Shown one piece after another: positions 36,089 to 43,753 of a stretch of 64,000 nt of DNA. Source of the DNA: JBDIAG01 sp963835085 (lineage in GTDB: Bacteria > Actinomycetota > Actinomycetes > Actinomycetales > CAWJMD01); contig CAWIED010000001.1 of assembly GCA_963835085.1 (NCBI GenBank), forward strand, positions 2,604,001-2,668,000, written 5' to 3'. Position numbers and translations under genes: made by a program. Below the pieces are notes generated by a model that was not told where the DNA came from, did not search any database, and saw nothing but the letters and a program-made list of their open reading frames with translations. Position 1 is the first letter of the stretch. The number at the start of each line of letters is the position of its first letter.

Positions 36089-36703
36089 CTACTCGCCCCC
36101 CGAACCCGGTCGGCGTGGGTCGCTGATCGAGCGCGTGAAGGTGGTCATCGGGTCGTCCGGCAACGCTTGATCGGGGAAGGCGAGCGCATAGCTGTCAACG
36201 AGAGCGTCGACGGAGAGAGCGAAGTCGAGGGTCAGACCCGCCTCATCGGGTTGCAGATCCTCGAGCGTGGCGAATTGCGACTCGACAAGTGAAGCGGGCA
36301 TGAAGTGACCCGGACGTCTGGCGACCCGGGCGGCCATCGCCTCAGGTGTGCCGCGCAGGTGCAGGAAGAACAGGTCGGGCGCGCCCTGCCGAAGCACGTC
36401 CCGATAGGCACGCTTGAGCGCAGAGCAGCCGAGCACACCGCCACGCTCAGCCCGCTGCCGCAACCAGTCGGCGAGAATGTCCAGCCAAGGAGCCCGGTCG
36501 GCGTCGGTGAGCGGGATTCCGGCGGCCATCTTCGCGACATTCGCCTCGGGATGGAAGTCGTCGGCATCGGCGAACGGCACTCGCAGCCGCTGCGCGAGCG
36601 CCGCACCCACGGTGGATTTTCCGCACCCGCTCACACCCATGACACACACGCGCGGCGGACGGCTCGTTGCCGCCTCCACCGCTGAGCCGACAGTGTTCGA
36701 CAT
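36089..36703 (-). CDS. gntK: Gluconokinase
   Basis: This P-loop kinase phosphorylates gluconate to 6-phosphogluconate. The Walker A is GVSGCGKST (about residues 23-31). The family segments DADDFHPEANVAKMAAGIPLTD, LGCSALKRAYRD and RPGHFMPASLVESQF are all present. The last ~20 residues extend beyond the common end (a 165-180 residue core) and are low complexity. It is the first gene of the gntK-gntP unit. Its upstream DNA (36740-36779) has an imperfect inverted repeat that could be an operator. Confidence 0.93.
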   Translation of the reverse strand: MSNTVGSAVEAATSRPPRVCVMGVSGCGKSTVGAALAQRLRVPFADADDFHPEANVAKMAAGIPLTDADRAPWLDILADWLRQRAERGGVLGCSALKRAYRDVLRQGAPDLFFLHLRGTPEAMAARVARRPGHFMPASLVESQFATLEDLQPDEAGLTLDFALSVDALVDSYALAFPDQALPDDPMTTFTRSISDPRRPGSGGE

Positions 36704-37051
36704 CGCTCGAACCTAGTCCCCGGTGGGGCGCCGTGGGAGGTTCGGCGTGTGGTCCGAGATCGGGCAGCCCACACCGAACGGCGACGTTGTTAATCGGACG
36801 GTGACCATCTTGGTGACGGTCGGACGAGGAACGTGACAGTTCAGTGGTGCGAAAGACCGCCGTGCGTGCAGGACGATCGCCCATGGCTGACTCTGAACAA
36901 GGACACCACCCTGTCGGTATAGCGGTTTACCTTCGCAAGCATGAAATTCGCAAGCATGGAACAAGCATGGAAGAGGTAGCCAAGGACTTCTCCAGGCATC
37001 CCGGGGGCCCTCAATCCCCGTGAGGCAGACGCGACCGAGGAGATGCACGCC
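36704..37051. promoter_or_regulatory. gntK upstream region with an inverted repeat
   Basis: GTTCGGCGTG (36740-36749) and CACACCGAAC (36770-36779) pair at nine of ten positions with 20 bases between. They lie ~40-75 bases before the gntK start, a reasonable place for a regulator site. Further upstream, GGTGAC occurs twice nine bases apart (about 36800-36815). No gene is seen in the remaining ~200 bases. Confidence 0.35.
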
Positions 37052-37297
37052 ATGCCAGCTCCCATCGCCTGCCCAGGCATTGCCTTCCGACCGGCCACTC
37101 AGGCTCTCTTCGATGACGTGGCCGAGATGCTGGGACCCAAGCGTCGACCCGATGCTCAGGCATGCTGGTGCATTTACACCTACCCGGGATTGCGGTCGAT
37201 GTTCGACAAGGCCGGGTTCAACAAAGTCTCGGACACGCTGTCGACACTCGGCGGAACACCCCGGATCGTCATGCGCCTCGAGACCGAACGCCGCTAG
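37052..37297 (+). pseudogene. Remnant of a GNAT-type acetyltransferase with a central deletion
   Basis: The 81-residue frame appears to join two ends of a GNAT-type protein. The first part (RPATQALFDDVAEMLGPKRRPD and CWCIYTY) resembles the N-terminal strand and helix of small acetyltransferases with a GPK...CWC motif. The last part (MFDKAGFNKVSDTLSTLGG-x-PR-x-VMRLE) resembles their C-terminal strand. The central acetyl-CoA-binding region, normally about 100 residues with an R/Q-x2-G-x-G/A loop, is missing. ATG at 37052 has GAGG 11 bases upstream. The family call rests on memory of related sequences, not a search. Confidence 0.5.
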
Positions 37298-37303
37298 CGA
37301 TCC

Positions 37304-38182
37304 TTATTGACGGACGCTCACATGCACGTGGTCCAGGTGCAGGCTGGTGGGGTCCGTGGCGCCGGAGGGGTGGTGGTAGGGCTTCCAACCCGAACCGGGG
37401 AGGTAGATCTGCGCATCGAAGATGATGTATTTGACCTTGAGGGCGGCGACGTTGGCCTCGACCGTGTGGGCCACCGTCCAGCCGAAGGCGTTGCCGGCGG
37501 GGGTATTCCAGCCGTCGATCATGGCGTCTACCGCGCGGCCGCTCGGGTGGTCGGAGGCCGAGTTGCTGGCCCGTTGCCCTACGCCGTAATAGGTCCCGAT
37601 CTGCGGGAACTGCGCGTGGATGCAGTTGAGCACACCGATGGCGTTGGGCGTCAGGCCGGCCGCGGCCGCTTCTCCGCTGTCGGGGCAGGAGGCGCCTGAC
37701 GTGATGGTGGTGCTGGTCCACGCCGTGCCCGCGACCGCCTGCTGGGCAGTGATCACCCGGCTGAAACCGCCTGCGGGGGCCGACGCGGATGCGGATGAGG
37801 TGGTCGAGAGCGCAAAGGGAGCCACCACGTCGACGACGGTGGGGCTGACCGCGGGAGCCGATCCAGTCGCCTTCACAGCCTTCACGGCCGCCTTCCCGGA
37901 GGAGATCTGGGTCGACGAGTGAGCAGGCTTGGGTGCCAAGTAGGCGGGCGCCGCTGTTGCCGCACCGACACCGGTGACGACCAGGGCGAGTACGCCGGCG
38001 CCGACACCGACCGAGCGGGCCCGCAGGCGGCCTCGTCCGCTCACGGGGAGCTGACCACGTGCGCCACCATCCGGGGCCTGCCTAGTGCTGGCGGCCTGTG
38101 CCGGTTCAGCACTGGCGACGTGGCGGGACTGACGCGACTCTGTCGACACGAGGACTGACTTTCTCCGCTGGTCCCAGGACAT
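37304..38182 (-). CDS. Membrane-anchored or secreted protein with an ARB-07466/VanY-like C-terminal domain
   Basis: The 292-residue protein has a ~55-residue polar N-terminus, one hydrophobic segment (about 57-80, VGVGAGVLALVVTGVGAATAA), a Ser/Ala/Pro-rich linker and a C-terminal domain from ~160. That domain has ASDHPSGRAVDAMI, YIIFDAQIYLPGSGWKPY and a terminal HLDHVHVS. The S-x-H-x2-G-x-A-x-D and H-x-H patterns are those of zinc D-Ala-D-Ala carboxypeptidase-like folds, so the His and Asp ligands are present. It probably acts on or binds peptidoglycan outside the cell. The start lacks a clear ribosome site, and a GTG twelve codons in is an alternative. It lies downstream of the NlpC/P60 gene, beyond a terminator-like hairpin. 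Confidence 0.75.
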   Translation of the reverse strand: MSWDQRRKSVLVSTESRQSRHVASAEPAQAASTRQAPDGGARGQLPVSGRGRLRARSVGVGAGVLALVVTGVGAATAAPAYLAPKPAHSSTQISSGKAAVKAVKATGSAPAVSPTVVDVVAPFALSTTSSASASAPAGGFSRVITAQQAVAGTAWTSTTITSGASCPDSGEAAAAGLTPNAIGVLNCIHAQFPQIGTYYGVGQRASNSASDHPSGRAVDAMIDGWNTPAGNAFGWTVAHTVEANVAALKVKYIIFDAQIYLPGSGWKPYHHPSGATDPTSLHLDHVHVSVRQ

Positions 38183-38432
38183 CTCGGCTGCCAGAGCGGC
38201 AGATTAGGCCGAGAGTGTGTCCGCCCCTGCCCAGCGTGGTGCACGCGGTCCGGCTGAGGCGGCAGGGTCGTGGACAACCTCAGCAGATATCGCTCACGTA
38301 TGTGAACGACCGATCTGACAGCTCGCACAACGCCGACCCCGGGTCGTCGTCCGAACTTCTTGCTTGGAGCGGTACTGCGGTGTAACCGGTACAGCGGTGG
38401 AACTGGCACGAGTGAGGCGCGCCCACTCGCGA

Positions 38433-38467
38433 CTCCGCCGCGGCAGCCGGTGGCTACCGCGGCGGAG
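38433..38467 (-). terminator. Hairpin after the NlpC/P60 gene
   Basis: CTCCGCCGCGG and CCGCGGCGGAG form a perfect 11-bp stem with a 13-base loop, eight bases past the NlpC/P60 stop. Confidence 0.7.
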
Positions 38468-38474
38468 TGAAGGC

Positions 38475-38978
38475 TCAGACGAGGCGGATGTAGACGAAGC
38501 TGGCCGAGTAGACGGGAACTTCCTTGACCACGGTGCCGGTGTGCGGGGCGTGGATCATGTTGCCGTTGCCCGCGTAGATGGCCACGTGACCGGGCTTCCA
38601 CATGAGGTCACCGGGCTGACGCTGCGAAGCCGGCACGCGCCTGCCGACGACGGCCTGGCTGCCGGAGGTGCGCGGAAGGTTCACGCCCATCTGGCGGAAG
38701 ACGTAGCCGGTGAAACCGGAGCAGTCGAAGCCGGCCGGAGTGGTGCCGCCGTAGACGTAGCGAACGCCCAGGTATTGGCGGGCGATGTTGACGACCTGCT
38801 GACCGCGCGCGCTGGTGGCCTGAGCCGTGACGTACTTGGGGCTGGGGGTCTTGTAGCTGGCAGCCGAGGCCGACGGGATCGCGACGCCGAAGCCCAAGGT
38901 GGCGATGGCGGCCGTGGCAATGGCCCGGCGCGCAGCAGTCTTGGAAATGCGTGCGGGCATAGTGAAGTGCTTGGCCAT
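38475..38978 (-). CDS. Secreted NlpC/P60 peptidoglycan hydrolase
   Basis: The 167-residue protein has a signal peptide (basic start, a hydrophobic stretch AIATAAIATLGFGVAI and a likely cleavage after PSASA) and a C-terminal NlpC/P60 domain. The catalytic Cys is in FDCSGFTGYVF and the His in PGHVAIYAGNG, with the third polar residue in MIHAPHTG. It would cleave the D-Glu-diaminopimelate bond of stem peptides. ATG at 38978 follows GAGAGG. The leader carries a c-di-AMP riboswitch, so expression is tied to that second messenger and to osmotic or wall state, as known for other actinobacterial wall hydrolases. Confidence 0.93.
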   Translation of the reverse strand: MAKHFTMPARISKTAARRAIATAAIATLGFGVAIPSASAASYKTPSPKYVTAQATSARGQQVVNIARQYLGVRYVYGGTTPAGFDCSGFTGYVFRQMGVNLPRTSGSQAVVGRRVPASQRQPGDLMWKPGHVAIYAGNGNMIHAPHTGTVVKEVPVYSASFVYIRLV

Positions 38979-38998
38979 GACGGAATTGCCTCTCTCCA

Positions 38999-39170
38999 AC
39001 GCCTACGAGGTGAGCTGTCGGGTTCGGGTGGGAGGTATTCACCCGGCCCCGGTAGATACCGGAGCTTCACCCCAAGGGCTGCGTTGTGCGCTGCCCGTAA
39101 ATCGGTGGTTCCCCCGCCCCTGCCAGGCGACTAATGGTCGTTTACCTGATCCGGTGGCAGGACTCGGCGT
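38999..39170 (-). ncRNA. ydaO/yuaA (c-di-AMP) riboswitch
   Basis: Reading on the minus strand, the leader has the conserved order CGCCGAGTCCTGCC, GGCAGGGGCGGGGGAACC, TTGGGGTGAA, GCCGGGTGAATACC, ACCCGAACCCGACAGCT and CCTCGTAGGCGT. The closing stem P1 pairs ACGCC (39170-39166) with GGCGT (39003-38999). These are the signature elements of the ydaO-type riboswitch, which binds two c-di-AMP molecules and usually turns genes off. It ends ~20 bases before the NlpC/P60 start codon, close enough to affect its ribosome site or transcription. Confidence 0.92.
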
Positions 39171-39206
39171 ACCGGTCAGGTGCTGGCCTGTGGCCAACAA
39201 GGTTGA

Positions 39207-39235
39207 AAAGTAACGGACTTGTCAGCGGTTGTCAC
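39207..39235 (-). promoter_or_regulatory. Predicted promoter of the riboswitch-NlpC/P60 transcript
   Basis: GTGACA (39235-39230) and TACTTT (39212-39207) are spaced by 17 bases, close to the actinobacterial housekeeping pattern. They lie ~37-65 bases before the start of the riboswitch, giving a start site near 39200. Confidence 0.55.
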
Positions 39236-39719
39236 GCCTGCGTAACGAAAATATTTCGAAGGTCACACTTCGCTGGCACCCAGCCGGGTATTGACGCCCG
39301 GCCAGCCCTCCGGCCAGAGGTGTCCGACAGCTTGAAAACGTCGCGCAGTGCGTCGACCTGGCTGCCGGTTCGAACAACTCTCACTCGAAGAACATCGGAC
39401 GATGACACGGTCGAGTAACTCTCAGGTCTCGAGAAAGTTTCTAGCGGCGGGTCTAATAAATCCGCTACGGGTGATTCATAGGCGATTTGGACGCCTTTCA
39501 ACCACACACTGTCACAGCGTCCACCCGTTCGGCGGAATCATTCGGGTCACCCGTTCAGTGGATCGACAATCCATCAACCTGACGCCAAGACATCATGACA
39601 AATGTCGAACAGACGGCGAAGTGGACGCTCGCGTAATGTTCGGTTTGGGCGGTCAGCCGTAGGTAACTGCGCACCTGAAAAGCGTCACAAACCAGCGTTG
39701 GCTTGTTACAAAAGTGCAC
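39236..39719. other. Long intergenic region, lower GC than its neighbours
   Basis: About 480 bases upstream of the NlpC/P60 promoter and beyond the ideR stop contain no supported gene. It is visibly richer in A and T than flanking DNA (for example GAAAATATTTCGAAGG near 39246). TGGACGC (39488-39494) and GCGTCCA (39517-39523) are inverted repeats. It may hold extra regulatory sites for the wall hydrolase or an undetected small RNA. Confidence 0.4.
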
Positions 39720-40409
39720 TCAGTGAGAAACGAAAATGTGGGCACTGATGTCTTCGGGGAGGTCGAGCTCACCCGACGGTGAGACAACCGTCACAGTCTC
39801 GCCGAGCCGGCGGACCGTGATCGTCTGCCCCGGGCGCACGCCCATGTCAGACAGCTGGGACAGAAGATCGGCGTCGGTCTGTACCGGCTCGCCAAGGCGG
39901 TGCACGACGAATGCGGAGTCCTCATGCTTCGCCGCGCTGAACAACGTCTCCAAGCCGTCGCGGAACGCGGCGGCCGGCTCGGCATCCGCCACGAGGACGT
40001 CCAGACCCGGAATGGGATTGCCGTAGGGCGACTCCGTCGGCCTGCCGAGCAGCTCGAAGACGCGTTGCTCGACCCGACCCGACATGACGTGCTCCCACCG
40101 GCAGGCCTCGTCGTGCACGTACTCCCACTCCAGGCCGATGACGTCGACCAGCAGGCACTCGGCCAGCCGGTGCCGGCGCATCACCGTCACGGCACGTTCG
40201 CGGCCCAGCTCGCTGAGCTCGAGATGCCTGTCGCCGGCGACCTCCAGCAGGCCGTCGCGCGCCATCCGGGCGACCGTCTGCGACACGGTGGGACCTGACT
40301 GTCCCAACCGCTCGGCGATTCGAGCCCGCAGCGGCACCTGGCCCTCTTCTTCGAGCTCGATGATGGTGCGCAGATACATCTCGATGGTGTCGATCAGGTC
40401 GCCACTCAT
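39720..40409 (-). CDS. ideR: Iron-dependent repressor, DtxR/IdeR family
   Basis: The 229-residue protein has the three-domain IdeR layout: a winged helix (residues ~1-72, with IAERLGQSGPTVSQTVARM), a metal-binding and dimerisation domain, and a C-terminal SH3/FeoA-like domain (from ~150). All DtxR metal ligands are present one position later: Met11, His80, Glu84, His99, Cys103, Glu106 and His107. Cys103 (ACRWEH) favours iron sensing over a manganese-type MntR. It would repress iron uptake and siderophore genes when Fe2+ is plentiful. The upstream region contains short tandem repeats. Confidence 0.93.
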   Translation of the reverse strand: MSGDLIDTIEMYLRTIIELEEEGQVPLRARIAERLGQSGPTVSQTVARMARDGLLEVAGDRHLELSELGRERAVTVMRRHRLAECLLVDVIGLEWEYVHDEACRWEHVMSGRVEQRVFELLGRPTESPYGNPIPGLDVLVADAEPAAAFRDGLETLFSAAKHEDSAFVVHRLGEPVQTDADLLSQLSDMGVRPGQTITVRRLGETVTVVSPSGELDLPEDISAHIFVSH

Positions 40410-40426
40410 GTCGCTACCATCTCCAC

Positions 40427-40585
40427 TTTCTCAGTCATGCTCAGTTTCTCAGTCATGCTCAGTTCTCGGTCATACTCAGTTCAAGGTCCGGCTCAGCTCT
40501 CGGCCGTGCACTCTCAGGCAGCGCACCCTTTCAAGGGATGCACTCTCCAGCTATGCACTCTCCAGCTATGCACTCTCACGAGCTA
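40427..40585. repeat. Two short tandem repeats upstream of ideR
   Basis: TTTCTCAGTCATGCTCAG (18 bp) occurs at 40427 and 40445, with a 17-base variant at 40463. Further on, ATGCACTCTCCAGCT (15 bp) occurs at 40538 and 40553, with a longer variant at 40568. They fill most of the 213-bp gap between the ATP-grasp stop and the ideR start, so the ideR promoter must overlap or abut them. No clear IdeR box was seen. Confidence 0.75.
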
Positions 40586-40622
40586 TGCACAGTCGTAACC
40601 ACGGCCTCGTCCAGCCTAATCC

Positions 40623-41846
40623 TCAGCCCTGGTCGCTCGCCCAGAGTCCGAGCAGTCCACGGAAATGAGCCAGGAACCGCTCCTGCTCATGCGGCGGATA
40701 GGTGGCCTGCACGGTCTGGCGGAGCAGCCGGTCGAAGTCGGCTCCCTTGACCCACTCGAGCACGGCTTCATCGAGATGGCCCAGGTGATCGGCACACCAC
40801 TGCCGGTAGCGATCGGCCTCAAGTTCCTCGTCCGCGATGGCGAGGTAGCCGGCGATCTTGTCCTCGTAGGTGCGGTCGGGGTCGTCGGCGATGTCGAAGT
40901 AGCGCTGGGTCGACATGTCGAGCCGGAACTTGCGTCCGGTGGCGAGGCTGTAGCACGACCACTTGACCAACGCCGAGATCGCCCACGGGAAGTAGTAATG
41001 CAGCGAGGTGACGGCCACGTCGGGGCAGGCGTTGGCGTAGTCGATGGGGTGCACCTGGTCGCCGGCCACCAGCATCTCGGCGGAGTTGAAGTCCCAGCAG
41101 AAGAAGGCGTTGACGATGCGGCTGATCGCCTGACACTCATAGCCCACCTGCGGCGAGAGGAACCCGTGCGCCACCTCGTAGCGGTCGTGCATGGGCAGCT
41201 CGGGGCGGAACTTCATGGTCATCGTCTCGGGCCCGATGGTGAGTGCCCGCACGAACACGTCGTAGTCGACGGTCGCCTGCAGGTGCATGAGCATCTCGCC
41301 CGACTCGTCGTACGCGCGGTGCAGGTCGTCGGGGTTGTCGATGCGCGAGACACCGCGCCAGCCGCCGCCGTCGAAAGGCTTCATGTACATCGGATAACCG
41401 AGTTCGGCGGCGATCGCATCGAGATCGAACGGTTGGTTGTAATGCTCGGCGGTGTAGGCCCAGCGCACGTTGTCGACCGGGTTCTTATAGGGCACGAGCA
41501 CCGTGCGCGGGATCTTGAGGCCGAGCCTGATCATCGCGCAGTAGGCGCTGTGCTTCTCCATCGCCTGAAACGTGAACGGAGAGTTGAGCAGATACGTGCC
41601 GTCGGTGAGCGCGGCCTTCTTCAGCCACTCGCGCGGGTGGTAGTACCAGTAGGCCAGCCGGTCGATCACCAGGCCAGGCCGCACCGGGTCGTCGAGGTTG
41701 AACGGCTCGATCGTCAAACGTTCGCTGACGAAGTCGTGCTGGCCGCGCTCGTCGTGCACGGTGCCCACCCGGCGCAGGATCTCCTCGAAGGCGGTGGGCC
41801 AGTCTTCCTCGGCACCGAGCAGCAGACCGATCAGATGCTGGGTCAT
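40623..41846 (-). CDS. ATP-grasp protein of unknown substrate
   Basis: This 407-residue protein has features of an ATP-grasp ligase: a mobile-loop motif with Lys and glycines (YPMYMKPFDGGGWRG near 150-165) and a late acidic/Asn metal site (FFCWDFNSAEML and HPIDYANACPD near 265-290). Aromatic residues are abundant (YWYYHPREWLKK). ATP-grasp enzymes form carboxyl-amine or carboxyl-thiol bonds through acyl phosphates. It lies downstream of two esterase-fold genes and an exporter on the same strand, which suggests a small-molecule or peptide pathway. ATG at 41846 follows AGGAGG closely. I cannot name a substrate. Confidence 0.65.
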   Translation of the reverse strand: MTQHLIGLLLGAEEDWPTAFEEILRRVGTVHDERGQHDFVSERLTIEPFNLDDPVRPGLVIDRLAYWYYHPREWLKKAALTDGTYLLNSPFTFQAMEKHSAYCAMIRLGLKIPRTVLVPYKNPVDNVRWAYTAEHYNQPFDLDAIAAELGYPMYMKPFDGGGWRGVSRIDNPDDLHRAYDESGEMLMHLQATVDYDVFVRALTIGPETMTMKFRPELPMHDRYEVAHGFLSPQVGYECQAISRIVNAFFCWDFNSAEMLVAGDQVHPIDYANACPDVAVTSLHYYFPWAISALVKWSCYSLATGRKFRLDMSTQRYFDIADDPDRTYEDKIAGYLAIADEELEADRYRQWCADHLGHLDEAVLEWVKGADFDRLLRQTVQATYPPHEQERFLAHFRGLLGLWASDQG

Positions 41847-41901
41847 GAATCCTCCTGTAGGTCAACGAGCAACACGATGCGACGGCTGAAAGCGTTTGGC
41901 G

Positions 41902-42657
41902 TCAACAGAATCTCGGCAGGTGGTGGGCGATCTGGGCCTGCCACCACCACCAGTCGTGCGAGACGTCGAACCCCCATAGGTCGAGCTCATGCGGAATCGA
42001 CTTCTCCGCCAGCAGTTGGGCGATGTGCTTGGTGGACGGCAGCGAGCCGGTGGGGTGCGTCTCCCACGCTCCCTGGCCCACCACGAGCACGGGGTAGAGC
42101 CTGCTGCGCAGCCATTCGAGGTGATCGCCGCTGAGGTTCGCGATGGAGTCCGTGGGGTTCGTGAAGTACGCCTGCTCGCCCCGCTCTCCCCACGAATGCC
42201 AGTACGAGGGATCGTAGGAGCCGGATAGGCAGATCGAGATCGGGAACAGGTCGGCGCGCTTCAACGAGATGCTCAGGGCGTGGAAGGCACCCATGCTGCA
42301 TCCGGTGGCGATCATGCCCGGCCCTAGGTCGAGCCCGGGCGAATCGGTGAGCATGGTGGGCACCACCCGTTCCAGCAGCCACGCCTCGTAGCGCTGATGC
42401 GCCCGGGCCCGCTCTTCCAACGAGATCGAGCGGTTCGCCCACGACAGGTGGTCGAACGAGTCGACGCAGTACACCTTGACGCGCCCCGCCTGGATGAGCG
42501 GCTGGATGGCGGCGATCATGCCGTTGTTCTCGTAGTCCCAGGCCCGGCCGGCCTCACTGGGAAACACCAGCACGGGCCGGCCCCAGTGGCCGTAGCGGAT
42601 CAGCGTTCCCGGCCGGTCGAGGCCGTCACCGTCCAATTCGATCTGCTCACGGTGCAT
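41902..42657 (-). CDS. Esterase-fold protein (PF00756-like)
   Basis: A 251-residue alpha/beta hydrolase of the esterase D/antigen 85-like group. The nucleophile elbow is GCSMGAFHA (Ser near 131), and the catalytic His is probably in DVSHDWWWW near the C-terminus. RPVLVFPSEAGRAWDYENNGM near residue 28 and WANRSISLEERARAHQRYE are typical. ATG at 42657 has GGAGG five bases upstream and overlaps the end of the preceding gene by 11 bases, so translation may be coupled. It has no signal peptide. The substrate is unknown. Confidence 0.8.
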   Translation of the reverse strand: MHREQIELDGDGLDRPGTLIRYGHWGRPVLVFPSEAGRAWDYENNGMIAAIQPLIQAGRVKVYCVDSFDHLSWANRSISLEERARAHQRYEAWLLERVVPTMLTDSPGLDLGPGMIATGCSMGAFHALSISLKRADLFPISICLSGSYDPSYWHSWGERGEQAYFTNPTDSIANLSGDHLEWLRSRLYPVLVVGQGAWETHPTGSLPSTKHIAQLLAEKSIPHELDLWGFDVSHDWWWWQAQIAHHLPRFC

Positions 42658-43744
42658 GTCGACCTCCGTCCGGGCGGCTCTCGCTCCAGAGCGAGCCCAA
42701 CAGGTGAGTAACGCTGGGGTGGAACGTATCGCGCCAACACGTCCAGGTGTGGAGATCTGCATGCTCGACCAGCGGCGTCGCCAGGCCGAGCCGGCTCAGC
42801 TGGGCGGCCATCAGTCGATTACAGGTGATGTTCTCCTCCCGCGCGCCGCATGTCATGGCCACCTTGGTGCCGGTGGGAGCGCTCGTGGCCGACAGCACCT
42901 CCGCCACAAAGCCGGTGAGCCGGTCGAAGAAGGTGAAGCCCGACTCCTGCGGATCCGTCCGGGGGGTGAAGAACGACCCCGACTGGCAGAAGACACCGGC
43001 GAGGGCACCAGGATGAGTCCAGGCAACGTGCAGCGCTGCCAGCCCGCCCAGGCTGGCCCCCGCCAGAACCGGACGAGGGGCCGTCGCCCACCGCGCGGTC
43101 AGTGCGGGCAGCAGGTGCTGCACCAGCGCTTGCGCGTAGCCGGGGTTGGCCGCGTAGCGCACGTTCCGCTCGCCCGGTACCAGCAGGGCAACGCGAAAGG
43201 GGGGCACCGCCAGGGAGGCGATCATGGCGCGCGCGTAGTCGACGACCCGGGCGAAACGCTCCATCTCCGGCCCATCGTGCACGAGCAGAACGGGCAGTTC
43301 GGCGCCACGATCGGGTGTGGGCGACCACATCACGGCCTCCAGCACACCCACCGGTGTGTCGCCTACCGCAAACGGCTCGAAGACACCCTCGGGGCCGGAC
43401 TCACCGAGCCAGCAGGGCCGGGTGTAACCGGGCAGCTCAAGGCTCGATTTGTCGCCGAACGCGCCGCCCACCCGCTCGGGGTTGGTGTAGTCGAGGGCGA
43501 ACTCGACAGTGCCCGCGCGGTCGACCTCGTATTGATACTCGAGCCGGTCGACGCCAGCCAGAGCTGTCAGGGGAATCCGCACCGACCAACCCCGCTCGGG
43601 CGGACGGGCCCGAATCAGCGCGGTGCGCGTGGCAGGTAGGGGCAGACCTTGCCGCAGCTGCACCGACCGCACGTTCGGATCGGGGTCGGGCCACCAGAAG
43701 GCGACGGTCTTGGCGCGCACTCTCGTGCGATCGGTGCCGGGCAT
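42647..43744 (-). CDS. Enterochelin esterase-like protein
   Basis: This 365-residue protein has an N-terminal beta-sandwich like that of enterochelin esterases (Fes-type, ~1-110; FWWPDPDPNVRSVQL) and a C-terminal alpha/beta hydrolase. The nucleophile is in GASLGGLAAL (near residue 228) and the His is probably in DLHTWTCWRDTFHP. Fes enzymes open ferric enterobactin to release iron, but related proteins hydrolyse other esters, so this is only a family call. It starts nine bases after the EntS-like exporter and overlaps the next esterase gene. Confidence 0.8.
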   Translation of the reverse strand: MPGTDRTRVRAKTVAFWWPDPDPNVRSVQLRQGLPLPATRTALIRARPPERGWSVRIPLTALAGVDRLEYQYEVDRAGTVEFALDYTNPERVGGAFGDKSSLELPGYTRPCWLGESGPEGVFEPFAVGDTPVGVLEAVMWSPTPDRGAELPVLLVHDGPEMERFARVVDYARAMIASLAVPPFRVALLVPGERNVRYAANPGYAQALVQHLLPALTARWATAPRPVLAGASLGGLAALHVAWTHPGALAGVFCQSGSFFTPRTDPQESGFTFFDRLTGFVAEVLSATSAPTGTKVAMTCGAREENITCNRLMAAQLSRLGLATPLVEHADLHTWTCWRDTFHPSVTHLLGSLWSESRPDGGRHAP

Positions 43745-43753
43745 GGTGTCAAC

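Noticed and set aside
38183..38430. Second c-di-AMP riboswitch upstream of the ARB-07466-like gene
   Set aside because: A GGGCAGGGGCGG stretch looks similar but the other conserved segments and the closing stem are missing.
39373..39420. Possible tRNA T-arm (GGTTCGAACAACTC)
   Set aside because: No matching acceptor, D or anticodon stems or CCA context could be found around it.
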